Source: Hippophae tibetana
Lineage: Eukaryota > Streptophyta > Magnoliopsida > Rosales > Elaeagnaceae
Reading direction: 5' to 3'
DNA: 64,000 nt
Assembly (NCBI GenBank): GCA_037013495.1
Contig: CM072811.1
Coordinates: forward strand, 15,010,659 to 15,074,658
This document shows, one piece after another, positions 33,391 through 44,967 of the stretch. The translations under genes and the position numbers were made by a program. The notes under the pieces are model-generated. The model did no database searches and was not told where the DNA came from. It saw only the letters and a program-made list of their open reading frames with translations. Within the stretch, counting starts at the first letter, position 1. Each line of letters opens with the position of its first letter.

Positions 33391-35480
33391 ACAATGATTC
33401 CTAAACTTATGAGTGAGTGGACTAAATATGAGAGTAAATAATTTGAATGGAATACCAAAGGATTGTTAGAAATTTTGGAGACAATTCATGAAGGCACTTT
33501 AGTTGTAAAAATATCTTTAATTTTGAAGTTGAATAGAGATTTTGAACTATGTATTCTACATGAGGATGAAACTTTTGACAAATTATATGCACATTTTTCA
33601 AACATTGTCAACTATTCCAAAAACTTAGGTAGATTGAGAAAATAATCGCTAGCCTACCCTATCATTTTCTTGCCAAAGTTATTGTTCTTGAGTCAATGTA
33701 CAAGCCTGGTAAACTTAGTGTTAATGACTTAGTTGGCAACCAACAAGTCTTCAAACTACATCACCTATTGCCAAGATGTCAAAGGATGGTGGTCCAAAAA
33801 AAGATGTTTTTGCTATAATGGTCAATAATGAAGATTTTGTTCTTGATAAGGAGGAAATGGCTCTACTTTCCTAGCAGTTTACCAAATTTTTCTGAAAGAA
33901 GAAACCCTCTTCGAAGGGTATTTGAAAAGCTAATTTGAGCTCTAAAGGCTCAAAATATGTAAAATTTATTAATGACTCAGATAATGAATCTGAGAAACCT
34001 AGCAAAGGGCACTAAATCATGATCAAATGCTACAAATGTGGAAAGCCTAGTCACTTTGTAACAAATTGTTTTCAGAAACAAAAGTGCACAAATGTGTCTA
34101 CAATGATGGTTAAGGTTATTATTTCAGACAGTACTATGATGAGGATTACACTAATTTTTTGGCCTTTGTTTCTCCAAGTAGTGTCGTTAATCCATCATCT
34201 ATTGGCTTAGATGCTCAAGCGCTTAAATCTGAAGGTGATGATGATAATGAGCAAGATTAATTTATTAACTCCTACAATGCACTCTTATTAAAGTACATCA
34301 AATTAGGAAAAAGCTTTTCAGATTTTGGATGAAAATGCTCTAAAGAAACCTCTTAAGGAACGGAAGTCCTCAATTGATGATCAATAACACTATCTCACTA
34401 ATAGGTGTAAGGTTATTCAAAAGAGACATCTAGAGTTTTAAGAAAAGTTTGATGCAAATCATGAGAAGGTGAAGATACTTGAGGAACAATTGAAGTGTTC
34501 CACCTCTGATAAAGCTACTCCATTATATGGCAATCATTATTTCTTGAATGATTAAAAGGATGATATTAAACAGTCCAAAAAGAATATAATTTTCCTTGAA
34601 AGTTCCATGAAGTATCTAATGTATGCTCTCACTAAGAAAGAAGCTAAAGTGAAACATATGAATGAGAGAGTTAGGATTCTTAACAATTCAATAGCTTACT
34701 TGGAATCTTTTCTTAAGGAAACAGAAAAGTTGATTATAGCTTTAAAAAATAAACTCTACGTGAGTGAAAAAGAACTGGCTTAGTCTTCCTCTACTATTAA
34801 CAAATGATTTTGTTTCCCAGAAATTAAGTGAAATTCTCACTAACACAAATTTGTTAGGTGATAAACATGATATTGGGTATAATGAAAGGGTTTATACTTC
34901 TACTACTCCTAAGTTTATCAAGTCAACTTATCAAGATTCTAAGTTGAAGTTTGTTACTGTTGTCCCTAAAGGTAGGTCGGTTGTCAATTTCTAGCCTGGT
35001 TCCTCTAGTAAGGTGAACCATTCACCTAAGGCTAACATTTCGTGTCACTCTAGTAATGGTCTACTACCTCTACCTACTACTAACCTTACTTGTTATCACT
35101 ATAGTGAACTAGGGCATGTAAGACCTCATTGTAAAAAATTAACTTGTCGACCTAGTATGAAAGTTAACATGAGTACCTTTTCTTTTTCTCTTTAAAATTC
35201 ATCTCCTCAAAGTCAGGGACTTATATTCTCTAACTTCACTCATTATTCCCATTATATTTGCGGCACTACTGGCCATCTTGCTAGGCAGTGTCCTATATAT
35301 TGGAGGGGTTTATTTCAGAGTACTTGACCTCATTCACCCCTACCTTCTTTATTTGGATGTAGCTACTATGGATCATCTGAGCATATTCAAGCAAGTTGCA
35401 CTATGTACATGAGGCATAATGTAGAAAGAAATAAATCTACTCCAAAAGGTCTACCTCGTCCTACTTATATGGATGACTCT
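33391..35480 (+). pseudogene. gag: Sirevirus-type gag with repeated zinc knuckles
   Basis: Reads from MIPKLMSEWTKYES near 33391 through the frame 33463-33645 (LEILETIHEGTL; LHEDETFDKLYAHFSNIVNYSKNLG), the UBN2-type copia gag core. A knuckle CYKCGKPSHFVTNC (34028-34069, complete CX2CX4HX4C) follows. A Lys/Glu-rich coiled-coil region (about 34290-34760, broken) then leads to 34764-34994, where LSEILTNTNLLGDKHDIGY is the Sirevirus GLGY-type motif. Three more knuckle-like boxes come next: CYHYSELGHVRPHC (35091-35132, second Cys is Tyr), CGTTGHLARQC (35259-35291, first Cys lost) and CSYYGSSEHIQASC (35358-35399, second Cys is Tyr). Frames shift several times, so no intact protein is made. The minus-strand remnant at 3356 corresponds to the second box. 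Confidence 0.75.
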
Positions 35481-38400
35481 TCAAAATTTTCAAAAAACTA
35501 TAAAAAAAAAACATATCATGAGTCTCCTATACACCTCATGTTCATATGAGTCAAAGAGTATCTCTAAGTTCTATTTCCCCTCACATATTATTTAAACAAA
35601 GGGATACAATCTGATCACTATTTTTTTATCATCTGTTTGGTTGAGTTGTATACTTTCATTTCTCTGTTTATAAATTTTATGAATGTGAATTTATGTTTTT
35701 TTGTTGTCTACATGAGTCAGTTTTCTTGTTCATGCATACCTATACCTTTCTCCTTGTTTTTTTATCTTGTATATTGATTTAACTATATTTATTTGATGTT
35801 ATACTTGACTATATATATGACCTATTACTAGCTTTCTTCCTTGCTTTTTCTACTGTCCTATCATTTTTATTCCATGTCATTTAGAATATTTATTATCTGT
35901 TATACTAGGTGTTCAATTATTACACCTAGCATGTTGTGTGTTAATTCTCTTCTCTTGGTCACATTTGTCCATATTTTACCTATCTTTCACCTTCTTATAC
36001 TTCTATCGCGTAGTTACTTCTTTGAAATTAAGTGAGATATCTTCCTTACTTATATCTTTGTGTGCCACTCTTTTCTAGGCTTGCTATGATTTTCTTTGTA
36101 TATCTATATATCATATAATTGTTTTACCTATATTTTGGACTTTTGACACTTACATTGTTTTAATTAAACTTGTGTGTTTTGTTGGAACCTTTATTTTTTG
36201 AGTTACTATCCCTATCTAAGAATGTCTTGTGTTTCTATGTTGAAACCTTTTTCTTCCTCATAGGCTTAGTGATTTTAGTGGCTTTCCTTGTTTTTTCTTT
36301 CTCATAGAAATGCTACTCTTAATGATCACTTGTTAGTCAGTTTCTTTCTCTCTTTTGACTAGCAATGATGTGAGTGTTATTGTTGATCTATTTTGAGACA
36401 ATTTCCCCATCCTTTGGACATATTATTTAGCTTTGACCTATTTTGAGTCCATTCTTTTCATCTCACCTATTACTCTTTCCTCTATGTTTTGTGAGACTAA
36501 CAACTTCTCTCTCTATAACTAGTGCACATAAAATGGATTTTAGAGGGATCATGTTATTATATATTTGGCATACTTTTGACTTGAATTAAAGTATGGTTAT
36601 TTCGACATATATATATCATGAGAGCACGTATGATTCAATTTTTCTTATTTATCTCATCTCAAATGAAATTTTCTCTTACATATTCCATATCTTTGTGAAT
36701 TTGTATTTTTTTTTATTTTGAGAAGCTTATGTGAATCTCATACTTTGATGATTTTTATTTCACTAGTAGGCTTAAGAATCCATCTTTAGTGTCTCTCGAG
36801 GAAAAATTCTAGGTGTTGCTTGGATAGAAAAAGGATTTATGCCATCTTTTAATCATACCCTTTTATCTCCCATCTTTGAGCCTTTATGATATCCTTTCAA
36901 TTCTTTGCTCTAAACTACTGGCCTAGCCCAAACCTTTATTCCCTCTTACCTTATCCACCTTTTTGATTGAGCTTGTATTTTCTGGGTTTGTCAGTTTTAC
37001 TCACTTGGTTTCTATAAAAAATGGAAGGGGAATGAAAAAGAAAGAAGGGTGATAATGAAATTTTGAATATATATAAAAAAATGAGAAAATGGAAAAAATA
37101 AAAAAGGAAAATATGTATTGAGATTTTTTTGTGTAAAAACAAAATAAGGAGGAAAGAAAAAGGAAAGAAAAAGGAAAGAAAAGTGAAAAGATAATGAAGT
37201 AGTGTTGCTTAAACATCTTTTTTTCTTTTGTACTATTCTCTCAACTTCATTGGTTCATGTTTGAGAAGTAAAGAGAAAAGGACCTATGTTTGAGAGTATA
37301 AGTGTCATGGATACGATCTTATCTATTTGATTGGATTTGCAAAGGTGTTTCCTAGCCTAAATGTTGTTTCTCTTCTACCCATATCTTACTCTATAATTAT
37401 GAACTTTGAAAGACCAATTGATTTCTTCTAAGCTGGAATTTATGTTAGTAGAGAGAGACTAATTGTGCACTGATTAAGCTTAGTTCAACTTAAGTCTATA
37501 TATTTATTTTCATGATTCATATAAGTATATCATGATAGCATATAGAATAAACCAATTTTTCATTTCAAACACAGTGTATGTCATCAAAAATTTAGTTATA
37601 CCCTTTATATTAATGCATCATGGATTAATGGACATGCAAATATTTGTGTTAAATGTATTATTTATCCTCTGTAATCCTCTAATTTATTGAATATGCTTTG
37701 TTTTCTTCCCTCGATCTATATTTCTTGTTGTCTATTGTGTGCAGAGGCTTCCTTGTTGTGCATGTTTGTAAGTAGAATGCATATCTTGTTTATTATTTCA
37801 CATGCATACTTTTAAAAGAAGAGTTGTGTGATTGTTTTACTTTCTATTGTTTGTCCTATTTGTGAGGTTTTTTTTTATGAAATACATTCATATGGTACTT
37901 ATATCTCTTTAGTGTCACACTATATGAACCATGCTTAGATAGGACTATTAGTATCACATGTTATAAGCATTATATGCAATCTCTAGTTTTAAATGTTCAC
38001 CTATGTGTTTCCCAACCTCTGCTTCCTTTTTACATGCTTCATGCTTGTCATCCATTACCTAGTAACTATTTCTAGAATGCATGACATATATTTTCTTGGG
38101 TAGTCTGAGATGATTTTTATCTGCAATTATCTTTGGTTGTCAATACATTTAGTTTATTGCCTATTGCATACTTCTTACATGCTACTGTCTTGGTGCTTCT
38201 CTATGTCCTTCTCTCTTGAAGCATGTGATACTTCTTATTATCTGTACTTTAATCTAACCTACTATATTGCATTGATCTTAAGATTATAGCATATTTGCAT
38301 GCCTTCTCTCCCTCATATAGAGGTGTACATTTGACTTTTTACGTCAAAAAAGGGAAAGCATTTTTTGTCAGCTAACTTGCATGCATTTAGGGGAAGCATT

Positions 38401-38910
38401 GCATGAAGTCTTGGGGAGTTGTGAATTTATGTTTGTGCCTATTGGTTTGTACATGTTCAGGTATAACATGAGAGTATGTGGTATGACTACACGATATTTC
38501 TACCTGATACATTCAAGGGATACATTGTGAATTTATGGTTGTGTTTGTGCCTATTGGTTTGTACTTGTTTAGGGATAACACGAGAGTATGTGGTCTGACT
38601 ACATTATATTTTTGCCTGATACATTCAAGGGATACATGTTTGTTTCGTGTATAGAGGTTGTAGGTGTAAATTGAAGTTTTCTAGCTTTAAATGTTTTATG
38701 TACAATGGTGTTGAGACCCTCGTGTTTCAGAGTGAGAGAAAGAATGAGTTGATAAATGAAGATGGATGCACTTTGTCTAAGTGTGTCTTATGGATTTTGG
38801 TGTTTGTCATTATTTTGTTCATTGGAACAAACAACTTTAGGATATCTTCATGATCTTCTCCTACTTGATAAGGTTATTTATCAAGTCGTGTAGTATTTTG
38901 ATAGGAAAGC
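35481..38910 (+). other. T-rich interior of copia element without polymerase
   Basis: About 3.4 kb where protease, integrase, RT and RNase H would be expected. The plus strand is strongly T/C-rich, with only short frames and no family motif. Near 38345-38420 there are purine tracts (AAAAAAGGGAAAGC, AGGGGAAGC, TTGGGGAG). A tandem repeat is at 38421-38638. Confidence 0.6.
38421..38638. repeat. 106/112-bp tandem duplication upstream of the 3' LTR
   Basis: Both units begin GTGAATTTATG and end AAGGGATACAT (38421-38526 and 38527-38638). They differ by one 6-bp insertion and a few substitutions. Confidence 0.85.
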
Positions 38911-38923
38911 GAAATGGGGAGAA
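38911..38923 (+). other. Polypurine tract of copia element
   Basis: GAAATGGGGAGAA directly before the TGTAAGTCC start of the 3' LTR. It has the same form as the minus-strand PPT at 1862. Confidence 0.75.
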
Positions 38924-40081
38924 TGTAAGTCCCGATGTACTTGTTATGTGGATCATAATTCACACATACAAATACTTAGGTACACTTTGTATGTAAGCAT
39001 GCTTATACATACCACGGGGTTGGTTCTTCTAGTGTTCATGCGAGCGAGTTGACATTTTACTTGTGGTTTTGGCATGTCTCAGGTAGGGGTATTTATGGAA
39101 GGTACTCAAAATTTTCAAAAACATGAAAATGCAACTTTTAAGAAATTTGTCACTAAGCTTACCACCACCCTCTACACTACCCTTGGCGAGGTGATTGGAA
39201 GATGGCCATCCATATGGCCAGCAAGTGGAAAAAATATCCCTATGATTACCCCACTCATTTCTCTCTTCCTTAGACCTTGGTTAAAAACAAAAACTCTACC
39301 AAAATTCACCCTAAGATTGATATCTACTGTCAAAATTATTTTGGAGAAACTATATTTGAGTGTGGGTCACTTAGTGAGTTTAGTAATCAAATCATAGGTT
39401 GTGTGTATACATGGTTTGACTATGTTTCTCTCATGTACGATTTGATTGGAGTTGTGGACTGTGTATCCCTTAATAGTGTGAGTTGATACATTTCAAGTTA
39501 TTAATCATTAGTTACCAATCTTACCACATTAAATGCTATTGGCTATGGAGGAGAGTTAGGATCACTTGTTGAACCAAAGAGTTGTTAAAGTAGTAAGTTA
39601 AGAGAAATAGTAAACAACTTGGATGGAGGTCCCAGATGATGGAGGTCATATTAGTTTTATTGTCTGTCAGAGTTGTAACTATTTTATTGTTTAGTGAATT
39701 ATTTGCTGCTAAGTGGTTTCCTTAAGTGACTCAAATATGTTATCACATACATTTGGTCTATATACGAGTTTACCTCGTTATATTACTTGTTATGCGTGAT
39801 ATGTTGTTGTGTTAGTAGAATCTGAGTGTAAGATATGTATGGTACAACATAATAAAAGCTTAAACTCTAGTTAGAAAGCTTTTATATACTTGGCTATTTA
39901 TATTGAATTTATATGATATATATTGTTCAATGTTATCGACTTAACTGATATTATATTCTTTGTGCTTTGGCTATGTATACTGTATAAGTGTTTGATTTCA
40001 TGTCTGTGTGAGTTAGGGCTAAGTCCTTAAGGAGTTTGCTTCTCCTTAACCTAGTAGTGTAATGGGTCGTGGACTATTTCA
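38924..40081 (+). repeat. 3' LTR of the copia element
   Basis: TGTAAGTCCCGATG to GACTATTTCA. Collinear with the 5' LTR from 38995 on. The TATA position is mutated (CTATGATTA instead of CTATAAATA). Confidence 0.85.
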
Positions 40082-41782
40082 GAGCTTATCTTTCTGATTT
40101 ATTTTTTTAATGCTTGGTGTGAGAGATGAATCCACTATTAAGTCCATAGCCTTACTTTTGGGTAGAACATTCATAAGAACTGCTCGAACAAAGATAGACA
40201 TATCAGAACACTAATTATGGATTTTGATGGAAAGGTTATTTGATTTATTATCTTTGAAGTAATGAGATACCCTAGTGATTATAACTGTTGTTTTTTGTTG
40301 ATGCATTTGACTAGTTTGTACAGAAAATGACTGATATCAAAAGTACAAATCTATTGGAAGTTACAATAAAAGACATCATGAAAATAGAGTACTTAAGTTA
40401 TATAGAAAGGGATATTGATAGTGTAGAGGAATTAAAAGAGCTTTTTGCATCTCATGACTCTTCTCTAGAGATAAACTCAAGGTACAATCTTACCTATATT
40501 TCTCTTCCCATCTATAATAAGAAATTTTTTCCTTCCACTATGCAAGCACCCATTTTGGAGCTAAAACCTTTCCCATAACATCTCAAATATGAATACTTAG
40601 GAGACAGAGACACAATTCCTATGATTATAGCATCAAAACTTTTAGCATTTCAAGGGGAGATCTTAATTCGTGTTTTGAGAGAATATAAATGAAGGATTAG
40701 GTGGACAATTTCCGACATTAAGGGAATTAAAAACTCTATGTGTATGCACCAAATATTACTTGAAGATAAGGCCAAACCAACGAAAGCCCCACAAAGGTGA
40801 TTGAATCTACCAATGATGGAAGTGGTTAAGAAAAAAGTTATCAATCTATCGAAAGTTGATGTAATTTTTCTAGCATCAAATAGAAGTGGGTTGGCCCAGT
40901 CCAAATGGATTAAAAAAAGTTAGGAGTTATAGTGCTGAAGAATGAGGATAGTGATTTAAATCTTGACATTAAACTGGTTGGAAATTTTGCATTGATTTTA
41001 GAAAGCTCAACTCTATGACTCATAAAGATAATTTTCCTTTATTTTTCATTGACCAAATACTTGAGTGTTTAGCAGGCTATGCTCACTATTATTTTCTTAA
41101 TTGTTCTTTTTTCAAACTATAATCAGATTATTGTTGCAGCAAAAGACCAAGAGAAGACAACATCCACTTACCCCTTTTGAACCTTCACTTATAGATGTAT
41201 GCCATTTGACCATTGTAATTCCCCCACCAGCTTCCAGAGGTGTATGCTAAGTATATTTTCCAATTTTATTGAGAGAATTATAGAAGTGTTGTTTATGGAT
41301 GATTTTACAATTTATGGAGATTCATTTAATAACTACCTCAAAAACCTAACAATAATGCTAGAGAGATGCGTAGAACCTAACATTGTACTTAATTGGATAA
41401 ATTTTCATTTTATGGTAGATTAGTGTATAGTTTTAGGACATATGATATCATCCAAGGAAATAGAAGTTGATGAATCAAAGATAAATTTTATTCATTCTCA
41501 ATGATAGATCTTATTCTTTCTTTCCACCTCTCACTTGTGTAAAGGAGGTATGTTTTTTTCTTAGTCATATAGGATAATATCGAAGATTTACACAAGATTT
41601 CTCAAAATAACAAGGCCTCAATGCCAGTTGCTCCAAAAAGAAGTGGTATTTGTTTTCAATAAAGAGTGCCTCAAAACATTTAATAGATTAAAATAAATTT
41701 TAACCATAACACCTATCATTAAGCCAACTAACTAGAGTTTACCATTTGAGTTGATATGTGATTCAAGTGACTATACATCTAC
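40082..41782 (+). pseudogene. pol: Protease end and reverse transcriptase of the split Tat/Athila-like element
   Basis: RT copies element RNA into DNA within the particle. 40105-40260 reads LLLGRTFIRTARTKIDIS, the C-terminal box of the aspartic protease. The frame 40327-40578 ends in MQAPILELKPFP, the conserved entry to RT. HLKYEYLGDRDTIPMII, RWTISDIKGI and CMHQILLEDKAKPT follow with stops. After a decayed stretch, 41199-41423 gives MPFDHCNSPTSFQRCMLSIF and VLFMDDFTIYGDS with the catalytic Asp pair, then HMISSKEIEVDESKI. RNase H begins near 41735 (PFELICDSSDY) and is cut at 41783 by an Athila LTR. At least ten stops or shifts; not functional. Confidence 0.8.
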
Positions 41783-42670
41783 CATGGTTTAATGTACTTT
41801 AATTGATTAAATAGATTTATATTTGTACAATTTTATCTGATTTATATTTGTACAATTTTATCTGATTTTTATATCAATTTTTCTCTTCAAAATCACGGGT
41901 ATTTTTATTTTTTTCAGGTATTTTCATTCAAAAATAACTTAAAGGTTTGAAGAAAAATACTAGAGGCTATACATCACAAATATGTTGTGAAAGAAATGAG
42001 GAAAAGTCAAAAAAAGGAAAAAATGGACAAAATGGTCAAAAATGTCAAAAATGTAGCACACGCCTAGCACATGCCAGCACGCACATGTAGCCATCACATG
42101 CTTGTGCCTATCCCGCTTGCCCTGGATGCATGTCACACCGAGTCTTGTATGCGCCAGTGCTAGTCTACCTTAAATCTCGCCCCCTACACACGTGTCAACC
42201 TCTACAAATGCATCTAAGATCAAAGTTTTGAGATATTTTATGACATTTTGTCTTTTCCTCACCCATAAAAGGACTCTCTCCTTCATTGTAAAAAATCCCT
42301 CAAATAAAAAATATCTTCTCTTTCTCTCTCTAGTTCTTAGTTTTTAGTTTTAAAGTTCTTCTCTTCTTGACAAGAGCTAGTTATGCTTTTATAGATTTCT
42401 AGTTTTTGATTCAATAAACCGAAATGCAAATTCATTTAGAGGTTTTCCAGTAACAGAATTAGCAACAAAGTTTTGTAAGGATTCTTTTGATATATAATTT
42501 TAAAATAAATTCTTCATAGTTATTTTTTTGTTTTATTTTTATACGTTATATTTAATTTTTCTATGATTAAATTTAACATAGTTGCTGTTTGTAAATGTGA
42601 TATAATAATAAAGTTGTGATGCTTGCGAAATATTAAATAGGTACAACATTTCTATAAAATAAATTAATTT
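41783..42670 (+). repeat. Truncated Athila LTR
   Basis: Starts inside the family LTR at the CCATGGTTTAATGTACTTT position (first 30 bp or so missing) and ends after AATATTAAATAGGTACAAC. It covers roughly the first half of a complete LTR. It contains its own central block with CACG words (42055-42200), different from those of other copies, and a 25-bp tandem duplication near 41807-41858. It separates two polymerases of different lineages. Confidence 0.8.
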
Positions 42671-42680
42671 TGTTTTTAAA

Positions 42681-43968
42681 ACTAAACATGGTTTATATGA
42701 ATGATTAGTCATGCCTTTTGGATTAACCAATGTATCTAGTACTTTTATGAGGCTTATGAATCATGTTTTACATGCATTCATTGGAAAATTTGTGGCTATC
42801 TACTTTGATGATATTTTCATTTATAGTAAAAGTTTAGAAGAGCATGTTTTACATTTATGATTTGTATTTGAGGTATTAAGGAAAGAAAACCTATATGTTA
42901 ATATGAAAAAAATGTTGTTCCTATATTGAACGGTTAGTTTTTTTGGGATATGTTATTAGTTCTTAAAGGAATAGAGGTAGATGAAGAAAATGTGAAGGAA
43001 ATTAGGGAATGGCTCACACCTAAATCTATGATTGAGATAAGAAGTTTTCATGGTTTGACTGGTTTCTATTGTAGGTTTCTTAAAGTTTTTAGTACACTAG
43101 TTGCACCATAATTGAAGTTGTTTAAAAGACTATTGGGTTTCAATGGGGCAAGGAATAAGAAAAGGCTTTTAAACTGATAAAAGAGAGATTATGTTTTGCA
43201 CCTATTTTAGCTTTGTTTGATTTTTATAAAACATTTGAGGTTGAGTGTGATGCTCCACGTATAATTATAGGAGTTGTTTTGATGTAGGAACGATGACCTA
43301 TTGACTACTTCAGTAAGAAACTCAATAGAGAAGTCCTTAATAATCCAACCTATGACAATGAGCTCTATGTTTTGGTAAGGACCCTTAAAACGTGGCAACA
43401 CTACCTATGACCCAAAGAATTCATCATTCACAAGGATCATGAATTCTTGAAACACTTGAAGAGCCAAGATAAGCTGAATCACAGACATGCCAAATGGATG
43501 GAGTTTATTGAGACATTTCCTTATGTGATCCAATCCAAAAGAGGTAAGGAAAACATAATAGCTAAAGAATTATTGCGAGATATGCTTTAATTTCTACATT
43601 AAATGCTAGGCTACTAGGATTTGAATATATTAAGGAAAAGTATGTCCATGATGTTGATATTTTTTCTGTTTACAATGCATGTGAAAAGTCTACTTTTGGT
43701 AAGTTCTATAGATTAGATGGGTATTTATTTAAGAAAAACAATTATGTATACCCAATTGTTTTATGCATGAACTTTAAGTGAATGAGGCCTATGGGGGAGA
43801 TTTGATAGGATATTTTGGAGTGAAAAAGACTTTAGACACTTTGTATGAACATTACTATTGGCCAAAGATGAGGCAGGATGTAGAAAGAATATTTTCTAGA
43901 TTCATTACTTGTAGAGAAGCTAATTCTAAAGTCCTACCTTAAGAACTATATACAACCCTACCTATGCC
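42681..43968 (+). pseudogene. pol: Chromovirus RT, RNase H and integrase zinc-binding part
   Basis: Begins inside [22 protein letters not shown] and [19 protein letters not shown] with the catalytic DD at about 42805-42815. The RT end and connection follow, then RNase H near 43225-43560 (FEVECDA, then [56 protein letters not shown]). The integrase N-terminal part is at about 43790-43930 (FGVKKTLDTLYEHYYWPKM, ITCREANSKVLP). Stops and one-base shifts occur in each domain. The residue pattern is that of a plant chromovirus and differs from the Tat/Athila-like RT at 41199. The reading continues after the MITE at 44341. Confidence 0.8.
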
Positions 43969-44340
43969 TAGGGGTGTCCATAAAATGGATTGAACTAGAC
44001 TAAACTGAAAAATCGAACCGGACTGAATGGTTTTATAAATCAAATGGTCTGGTTCGGTTTGTATTAATTAAAACCATTTTTCAAACAGTTCGATCCGATT
44101 ATATTAATTTTTAAACCTGTCGAACCAGATCGGACCAGTTTAATAATATATTAAAATTTTCATATTATTTCTCACTAGAAGTGTCCAAAAATTGTACCAA
44201 ATAGGAAACTAGACCAAACCGAACAATTTTATAAATTAAACGGTCTAGTTCGGTCCGAGTAATATAAACAGTTCGATCCAGTTAAATTTGCTTTTCCAAA
44301 ACTGGACCAGACCAAACCGGTTGACACACCTACGTGTGCC
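43961..44340. repeat. 8-bp target-site duplication flanking the MITE
   Basis: CCTATGCC (43961-43968) and CGTGTGCC (44333-44340) agree at 6 of 8 positions. They flank the inverted termini, and 8 bp is the hAT target-site length. Joining one copy to the right flank gives the expected integrase codons (PMPSTPW). Confidence 0.65.
43969..44332. mobile_element. hAT-like MITE, 364 bp
   Basis: Termini TAGGGGTGTCCA and, in inverted form, TAGGTGTGTCAA. The interior consists of repeated AACCGG/CCGAAC/GGTCTGGTTCGGT-type words on both strands. There is no coding capacity. The TAGGGGTGT terminus, CCGAACC-rich interior and 8-bp duplication fit non-autonomous hAT elements of plants; the family name cannot be given from sequence alone. 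It sits in the chromovirus integrase, so it is younger than that element. Confidence 0.75.
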
Positions 44341-44671
44341 TAGTACACCTTGGTTAGATATTTTCATGTCCTTTTTATTTTAGGACTGCCTAGATCAAAG
44401 AAAGGTTGGGACTTCATTTTTATGGTTGTAGATAAATTTTCCAAAATGAAACAGTTCATAGCGTATCATAAAACTGATGATGCCACACATATAGTAGAGT
44501 TATTCTTTAGGAAAATTGTTATGCTAGATGGGGGCACCAAAAATTATTATGTTGGATCGAGATGTTAAGTTTCTTAGTTACTTTTGGAAAAATCTATGGA
44601 CTAAATTGGGAACTAAACTTTTATTCTCTACGATATGTCTCCCCCAAATTGATAGTCACATTTAGGTAGAC
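44341..44671 (+). pseudogene. pol: Chromovirus integrase core, first part
   Basis: The frame 44350-44568 contains GLPRSKKGWDFIFMVVDKFSKMKQFIAYHKT and THIVELFFRKIV. This is the integrase core with the first catalytic Asp expected just upstream (DIFMSF region, altered). [22 protein letters not shown] at about 44550-44610 holds the second Asp. [14 protein letters not shown] at 44630-44671 is the decayed PQTDGQTEVVN box with the catalytic Glu. The Athila element inserts within this last box, duplicating TAGAC. Confidence 0.8.
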
Positions 44672-44967
44672 TGATGAGTGCTCAAAAAGCACTAAAATAA
44701 CCATGATTTTATGCACATTAATTGATTAAAAATATATATATTTATATGTTTTATCATATATATATATAAATTTGTCTTTTTCGGAATCACGGGTATTTTT
44801 ATTGTTTTTCAGGTATTTTGGCTTAAAAATGCAACTTAAAGACTCAAAGAGTATTACTGGAAGCAATACATCACAAATATATTAATAAATAAATGGGGAA
44901 AGGTCAACAAATATGGAAAAATTGGACAAAATGGGTCAAAAAGGACAAAAATATCAAAAAGGAGAAA

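Larger units (their letters stand above)
32026..40081 (+). mobile_element. Sirevirus-like Ty1/copia element lacking pol
   Basis: Two LTRs in direct orientation (32026-33133, truncated by about 70 bp at its left end; 38924-40081), a Met-tRNA-type PBS, a long decayed gag with several zinc knuckles, about 3.4 kb of T-rich sequence without a polymerase, and a PPT before the 3' LTR. Integrase, RT and RNase H are not recognisable in any frame. The element is inserted between gag and protease of a gypsy element. A target-site duplication cannot be tested because the left end is lost. Confidence 0.8.
28500..41782 (+). mobile_element. Tat/Athila-like Ty3/gypsy element split by a copia element
   Basis: LTR (about 28500-29715), PBS-like site, gag (two direct copies), then, after the copia insertion at 32026-40081, the end of protease and RT up to 41782. 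The polymerase begins again in the protease box immediately after the copia 3' LTR, showing that both parts belong together. Integrase and 3' LTR are missing: the right side is cut by a truncated Athila LTR at 41783. Every frame is broken. Confidence 0.75.

Noticed and set aside
35841-36035. Possible signal peptide or envelope-like membrane protein in the T-rich interior of the copia element
   Set aside because: T-rich DNA gives Phe/Leu/Ser/Ile frames automatically. Only 64 codons, with no envelope-type motif or cleavage site.
37001-37216. Hydrophobic minus-strand frames that look like membrane segments
   Set aside because: They come from A/G-rich low-complexity sequence (plus-strand AAAGGAAAG runs), which reads as Phe/Ser/Leu on the other strand.
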